From contig NC_088311.1 of the NCBI RefSeq assembly GCF_910592395.1, forward strand, positions 2,360,501 through 2,424,500: a stretch of DNA of 64,000 nucleotides. The letters are read 5' to 3'. The notes below the pieces were generated by a model. That model was not told the origin of the DNA. It saw only the letters and a list, made by a program, of their open reading frames with translations, and did no database searches. Shown here piece after piece: positions 60,201 to 64,000 of this stretch (position 1 is its first letter; every line of letters begins with the position of its first letter). The DNA is from Lineus longissimus. Lineage: Eukaryota; Nemertea; Pilidiophora; Heteronemertea; Lineidae. The translations under genes were made by a program, and so were the position numbers.

Positions 60201-62318
60201 CAAGCCATGTTTGTTGGCCCTGTGTATTTTGAGAAAATACTTGTTACAAAACTCTTTCCGACAAAGTTCACAGTAGGCATCAGCATTCAGTACCCCCATA
60301 CTGCGAAGAGCTTCTTGAGACAGTTGCCCAATTGAAGAGTTAGGACTACCAGCAGCACTGTCTCGATTTCTCTCATGTTCTAAATCCCCCTCACGATCCC
60401 TCTCCCTCTCTCGTTCATATGATCTTTCAAGTTCAAATTCTCTCACACGTTCTCCATCTCGGTCTCGTTCCCTCTCTCTATCATGATCCTGTTCTCTCTC
60501 ATGTTCCCGATCCCTATCATGATCCCGTTCTCTCAATTCCCGATCTCTCTCATGGTGTTCGCGGTCTCTCTCACGGTGCTCTCTGTCCCTATCGCGGTGT
60601 TCTCTATCCCTCTCATGATGTTCCCGATCTCTTTCCCGCTGTTTTCGATCTCTTTCACGTTCCCTGTCACGTTGTTCTCGGTCCTTGTCCCTGTCATCTA
60701 ATCCTGGAGTGGACTGCAGTGAAGACTTGAGTGGAGTTGACGACTGAGGTAGCTGTGGAAGTTGTGCATGAAATAGCGATGGACTTTGTGGCAGTGCCAT
60801 TAATGGGCCAAACGGATTGATCAACATGATATTTGTCATGGAATTTGGTATATTCTGAGGTAAAAACATCGGAGGCGCGAGACCACCCATTCCACCAAAG
60901 GGCAGACTATCATGATGGCTGGAGCGACTTCGCTTGTTTGCTGGTGGATCGGTCTGAATACCATGAACATCCAACTTGTGTTTTCTGAGGTAGTACTTGT
61001 TACAGAAATGTTTCTGGCAGATTTCACAGTAGTCTTCCATGTCCGATCCATTAACGCCAGAAGCAGTGGAGGTGGGGGTCTCCGATGTCTTGGGTTTGGT
61101 CAGCTCTGGGACAGGTGGCGATTTTTTACTGGGCTCCGGCAGTGGTAATGACGGCATCATCATTGGCATTGGCGGCAAAGATGAGGGAAGTGACGTGACA
61201 ATGGGAGTGGGAAGTGATGTGGTAGCTGATGTGACATGTGACATGGCAGCCAGATTTTCCGGTTGTGATTGCGGCGGCGGCTGTGGTGGTAGATGTGGAG
61301 GTGGTTGAGGTAAGAACATTGGAAACATGTGACTTGGCATGGGTGGTACTGGACCAAGAGGTGGTGGTGGTGCCTGACTGGTCGTATTGTCGTAGATTCC
61401 ATGTTTATTTGCTTTATGAGTCTTAAGGAAGTACTTATTGCAGAATTCCCTATCACAAAGTTCGCAGTAAGCGTCTGGATGGAAGATACGCGTACCTTGA
61501 GACTTGACCACCTCTCCATCACCCTGAATATTACTGTCAGGCATGTCACATGGAATACTGCCATCAGAGGGCGACTGACGCTCCTCTCTCATCACATCAC
61601 TATTCTCCTGCTTTTCACTTTCTGACGGCACAATACCATTTTCAAAGTTCTGACTTTTCCCACTATCGCCATTAACAGGATAAAGTTCGCTAGCTAGTCG
61701 ATGATATTCCGTGGGGTACACTGATGGTGACTCAACAGCATTCATGGGATGTGCATGCGTGTTGATTAAATGATCCTTCAAAGCGTGAAGCGAGTTAAAA
61801 GTTCCCGGGCAAAAATCACAAGAAATTGTATGCTCGGTGTCCATGAATTCTGGAGTGTTACAAGTGCTGTTGCCTGTACTATTTGGCTGATCGTCCTTTG
61901 GAGTGACCCCATCCGTAGTTTCCATCATCTGCTCAGGTTGAGTGACTCCCATCTGATCAGACTCAATATTTGGAAGATCAACATGTTGCACGCGCAGTGG
62001 TTTAGACTGTTTGCGCCGACTAGATTTACTATTACGTTCAAATGCTGATTCCAAACCATCCTCGCGCATTTCACTATCAACCTTCGCATCGATTGATTGC
62101 ATTAGGTTGATAAACGGCGGTCTAACAAACGTATTATCGTTCGAATCTGTCGGTAACATAGCGTCACTCGGATTCAGTTTATCGTCCATTTGTCCAATCA
62201 TGTCTGCTGTCGTATCATCTCCTGGTTTCATTTCTCCCATACTGTCCAAGTTATTCATCAGTTCGAATCCTGCATCGTAGGACATGTGTTCATTTATGAT
62301 ATCACCGGGTCTTGGCAT
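57264..62318 (-). CDS. Large 14-finger C2H2 zinc-finger protein, probable transcriptional regulator
   Basis: This 1,684-residue nuclear protein is predicted to bind DNA. Finger 1 spans C167-H188. Fingers 2-8 start at C285, C431, C683, C887, C975, C1076 and C1213, and share CxxC-x4-CNKYFL[KR]THK-x3-HGI; finger 5 has Ile in place of the extra Cys. Fingers 9-14 start at C1343, C1389, C1464, C1497, C1541 and C1575 and are more ordinary. The linkers are Pro-rich (about 316-400), Arg/Asp/Glu repeats (541-655) and Gln/Arg-rich (785-870). Basic stretches near 101 and 1449 could be nuclear localisation signals. The ATG is the first after an in-frame TGA at 62355-62357, and the stop is TAG at 57264-57266. 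The whole coding region lies in one exon. PLNFS (772), PLNLK (1192) and PCDLT (1631) resemble CtBP-binding motifs. I recognise the finger class but cannot assign an ortholog, so no symbol is given. Confidence 0.95.
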   Translation of the reverse strand: MPRPGDIINEHMSYDAGFELMNNLDSMGEMKPGDDTTADMIGQMDDKLNPSDAMLPTDSNDNTFVRPPFINLMQSIDAKVDSEMREDGLESAFERNSKSSRRKQSKPLRVQHVDLPNIESDQMGVTQPEQMMETTDGVTPKDDQPNSTGNSTCNTPEFMDTEHTISCDFCPGTFNSLHALKDHLINTHAHPMNAVESPSVYPTEYHRLASELYPVNGDSGKSQNFENGIVPSESEKQENSDVMREERQSPSDGSIPCDMPDSNIQGDGEVVKSQGTRIFHPDAYCELCDREFCNKYFLKTHKANKHGIYDNTTSQAPPPPLGPVPPMPSHMFPMFLPQPPPHLPPQPPPQSQPENLAAMSHVTSATTSLPTPIVTSLPSSLPPMPMMMPSLPLPEPSKKSPPVPELTKPKTSETPTSTASGVNGSDMEDYCEICQKHFCNKYYLRKHKLDVHGIQTDPPANKRSRSSHHDSLPFGGMGGLAPPMFLPQNIPNSMTNIMLINPFGPLMALPQSPSLFHAQLPQLPQSSTPLKSSLQSTPGLDDRDKDREQRDRERERDRKQRERDREHHERDREHRDRDREHRERDREHHERDRELRERDHDRDREHEREQDHDRERERDRDGERVREFELERSYERERERDREGDLEHERNRDSAAGSPNSSIGQLSQEALRSMGVLNADAYCELCRKEFCNKYFLKIHRANKHGLFLDDSPMKRSPTGSVSNQSTSSPFDALGPIGDKDGERPIKRETSTTPTNSSSRIGTPGTPSDANMPLNFSTYGEQRHDDRSRQQMEQQIRQHVDQQLRQQQAEQAMRFQADQHMRLQVDQQRREQAGRDREMRQQVDQHMRNQEQMRQHDRDREARHQAEQQMSRPFDPTARPPVDPEAICEICSKEFINKYTLQIHRLNAHGISSRDSETASTPTSDVDKPASLLPQPMPADHPSPLPPVSSSGSDIPTMPTMFSSMIAAKLADRVMCDICNKEVCNKYFLKTHKMKMHGIPPPPGSSTPKPQDRDKAKTPSIPDGKMSPVSPVARLMKAESFNGSNGCLSKAETLKNSDKPLRHDELLKMGIDPEAYCELCKKEFCSKYFLRTHKLNMHGIRSDKPEPPLMKKEDYLFKDYSKERERLFFPFLGNDFPYGGYGHPPQSLPLPPPVSMNSVAMPMEENSQDSAGSIKSSNADTSTTPYDPIQSSPLNLKSDKSKTREPANMIRVKCEICNKELCNKYFLRTHKLNKHGILDESLGLNMNSSFKLTDLQKSMLMAENPLYFNGKSSYMDRVKQEPMDGILDAQLKLNAYESQRTMDNNNGNGGSVDSSQYRNQSPVNDNQSDSSDGSRYFRYYTEVCHICQRRFKSLKWLKTHLVVEHNIKEEYIHDMLRENSRIKDSIIQTCSLCGMLFPDKVGLQIHMLQEHNAEVTLPEKNDISPQNKPKEFNLTNNELASNVNSISQNLKRKYSKTVKQKLHSCSHCDYKTRWLSNIYTHEERKHNIRKPRKHQFSCNKCQRVFRYEHSLYRHNIECHKLGSSGILSNHLTNGKSSSRFRCGRCKTRFATRELCKLHIRQVHLRNTDLTEKKFRCSNCEYKTNFATNYRNHIKQKHAQKMLLEPLQNGPCNGEMATESDDGKKTPVAYATPCDLTSQSSFIMQPFKLMDDTKAGQFVTAVVYLPVYQKISEPVTVSFQLSPTEQ
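57531..58292 (-). other. C-terminal cluster of fingers 9-14 (likely DNA-binding block)
   Basis: Residues 1343-1596 hold six C2H2 fingers without the CNKYFL core. Their Cys/His sets are C1343/C1346/H1359/H1364, C1389/C1392/H1405/H1410, C1464/C1467/H1480/H1485, C1497/C1500/H1513/H1518, C1541/C1544/H1557/H1562 and C1575/C1578/H1591/H1596. Fingers 11-14 are close enough together to act as one unit, although none is joined by a canonical TGEKP linker. Confidence 0.8.
59709..59966 (-). repeat. In-frame Gln/Arg-rich tract within the zinc-finger CDS
   Basis: Residues about 785-870 repeat words such as QQxRxQxDQ (for example VDQQLRQQQAEQ and LQVDQQRREQ). The tract has no Pro and could form a charged helix or coiled coil. 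It lies between fingers 4 and 5. At the DNA level it is a diverged repeat built on ctgctg/ttgttg-like words. Confidence 0.75.
60354..60698 (-). repeat. In-frame Arg/Asp/Glu repeat within the zinc-finger CDS
   Basis: Residues 541-655 of the zinc-finger protein are almost entirely R, D, E and H in alternating RE/RD/RER units such as RDREHHERDREH. The DNA is a degenerate repeat of tctcgatccctct-type words on the plus strand, so length variation between alleles is likely. Mixed-charge RD/RE tracts are better known from splicing and nuclear-speckle proteins than from zinc-finger factors. Here the tract lies between fingers 3 and 4. Confidence 0.85.
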
Positions 62319-62400
62319 AATCTCTTTGACCTCGACACTGAGATTCAGTGACGGTCAACTGCAGTGGAACGTACAATCAGCAGAGATTCTTTACTACAAT
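62319..62400 (-). other. 5' UTR part of the zinc-finger exon
   Basis: Reading the minus strand, a pyrimidine-rich run ending in CTTTACAG (acceptor AG at plus 62402-62401) precedes 82 bases of leader and then the ATG. The in-frame TGA at 62355-62357 rules out extension of the protein upstream within this exon. The first exon or exons and the promoter must therefore lie beyond position 64000, unless a promoter lies in the intron. Confidence 0.7.
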
Positions 62401-64000
62401 CTGTAAAGACAAAAGTTGAACAAGGTATAAGTTTTTTGCTGCTTGAATGCAAAAATTTACAAGAACCAATCAAACTCAAAATCAAAGTGGGAAAAAAATC
62501 TGGAAATGTTAAAACTTTGAGATAAGGTGGAATTACAAATTGCCTGCTGAAATATGCATGCGTGAAAGTGGTGAGAAATAGTAGAGGATTAGATCAAACA
62601 ATCAAGTTTTCAAATTCTGGAATATTTTCCGCCATTTTCGACAAAATGTGTGGAAATTCACTTGAAATGACTCATTCTGATGGTGAAAGATCTGTGGCCC
62701 TTTGTCCTGCAAACCAAATAGAACCAGTCTAACCAATGTGATTCAATACGAAGAAGCCATTTCCTCTTCACACAAAAACGTGTTTGATCAATCCTGAAAT
62801 TTTAGCCAAATTTGAATGAGTTCTTGGGCATGATCGCAGGTTTATCAACAGAGTAAAATAACCGCACGAAAAGCTACGTCAACAAAAATATTCACCAGAT
62901 AATGAACGTAATGTGATATTCAGAGAAATTTCAGCTTATCTCAAACGTTTCTAACATTCAAGGTTTCATGCCTGCATTTTATAACCGTTTGAGCAAAGTG
63001 TTAATTTCTTCAAGATTACTAAGATAATAGTTCCATCACTTTATCATATTTGTGCCTTGTCATTGACCTTAATTTGATATTTAAATTTCAAGGCTGCAAT
63101 TCCAGATTAGTAGCAAGATCTATCAGCATCTTCTTTATAAATCATGTTCTAGAAATATTCAACAATAACTTTCTTGACCATTACTCAAGATAGTGCGTAC
63201 ATATCTCGATCACTTTGTCCTGAGACCTCCATCCCTATCATGTACCATCGTATCAATCAAAGTTTATCCAAACGATGGCAGCACATTTTATCTTTTTTCA
63301 CCACTTTCTTCCTTTCATTCAAATTTTACTTGGCATTTTCAGTGCTATATGTACAAGCTATAATACAGACATGCTAGCTAGATACACAGTCTTGAGTAGA
63401 GGGACCAACGGGATGCCTAAGACCATTCAATTTCAAGTAGAGTCTCAAGTGTTTTTCTCCGTCTCTAGTCATGGCGGAATCATCGATTCTGGACGCTGAA
63501 TCCTGATTAACCCTTTATTGTAGAGGCAGATATTGTTGAATTAAGGTAGAGTTTCATGAATTGAATTAAACGGGACATTTCAATAGAAAATTTGATCCGT
63601 TTTTTTAGAAGATTGGAAATGTTTGTCTGGTGACTCATTGTACAATGTTTATGATGTACAGTACTTGAATATCTCTGAATAGCCAAGAGATGACACCATG
63701 GTGAAACTGAGACTGGTGAGAGCTGGGATTTGGCCAAAATTCATTTCAACTGGTTATATCTTTTTCCTCTCCATAGAGCTAACAAAACATCCATTATTGT
63801 TCAAGCTTCAACTAACAGTCCATAACCTCTGATGCTATCACTTGGTTTCTAAGGTGAATATTATGTAATAATATCATGACATTGGGCATTAGGTCATCAA
63901 ACAAGGGAATCAAATTTCAATGCGTCAAACAGGAGCAATGCCCTAATGTGCACATGATGAATGGTTTTTAAATGCACTGATGATTTTTTTTTGATTAGTC
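62401..64000 (-). other. Intron upstream of the zinc-finger coding exon (partial)
   Basis: This stretch is AT-rich and has no long open frame, RNA gene or repeat that I can support. It begins on the minus strand with the acceptor TGTCTTTACAG beside the coding exon. The matching donor is not in the window, so the intron is at least 1.6 kb. The short open frames inside it look like chance. Confidence 0.6.

Noticed and set aside
57408-62280. Many open frames opposite to or shifted from the zinc-finger CDS.
   Set aside because: They are shadows of the real gene produced by its biased codon content.

Overview
The window looks like nuclear DNA from an invertebrate bilaterian animal: about 40% G+C, mostly non-coding, with spliceosomal splice signals, minisatellites, a pol III tRNA-type gene and one large transcription-factor gene. 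I cannot name the species or phylum. Only one protein gene is certain.

Certain gene. At the right end, on the minus strand, a single 5,055-bp exon (57264-62318) encodes a 1,684-residue C2H2 zinc-finger protein with 14 fingers. Seven of them (fingers 2-8) belong to one unusual repeated class with an extra Cys and the core CNKYFL[KR]THK...HGI. They are scattered through long disordered Pro-rich, Arg/Asp/Glu-repeat and Gln-rich linkers. Six more conventional fingers form a C-terminal cluster. CtBP-like and SUMO-type motifs suggest a nuclear repressor. An acceptor at 62401-62402 shows that this exon is preceded by an intron running off the window. The DNA downstream, to about 55.4 kb, is probably 3' UTR.

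The other 57 kb has no confidently identifiable gene. It reads as intergenic or intronic DNA, possibly the regulatory surroundings of the zinc-finger gene. It contains: (a) a decayed tRNA-Pro-like gene at 13.7 kb between direct repeats; (b) minisatellites at 11.1-11.9, 42.4 and 49.2 kb, microsatellites at 36.9 and 47.7 kb, and more diverged repeats at 28 and 30.8 kb; (c) inverted repeats, including an 86-bp element at 37.7 kb that can fold as a three-way junction; (d) candidate exons with splice signals at 8.7 kb (minus), 11.7 kb (plus) and 43.0 kb (plus); (e) a 65-codon frame at 43.4 kb for a possible one-pass membrane microprotein; (f) AT-rich blocks with octamer, Sox and homeodomain-like words that could be enhancers.

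The two most unusual items are the finger architecture of the large protein and the 40-bp tandem repeat at 11.15 kb, each unit of which resembles a miniature intron. Most other open frames are of a length and number expected by chance in 64 kb and were not annotated.
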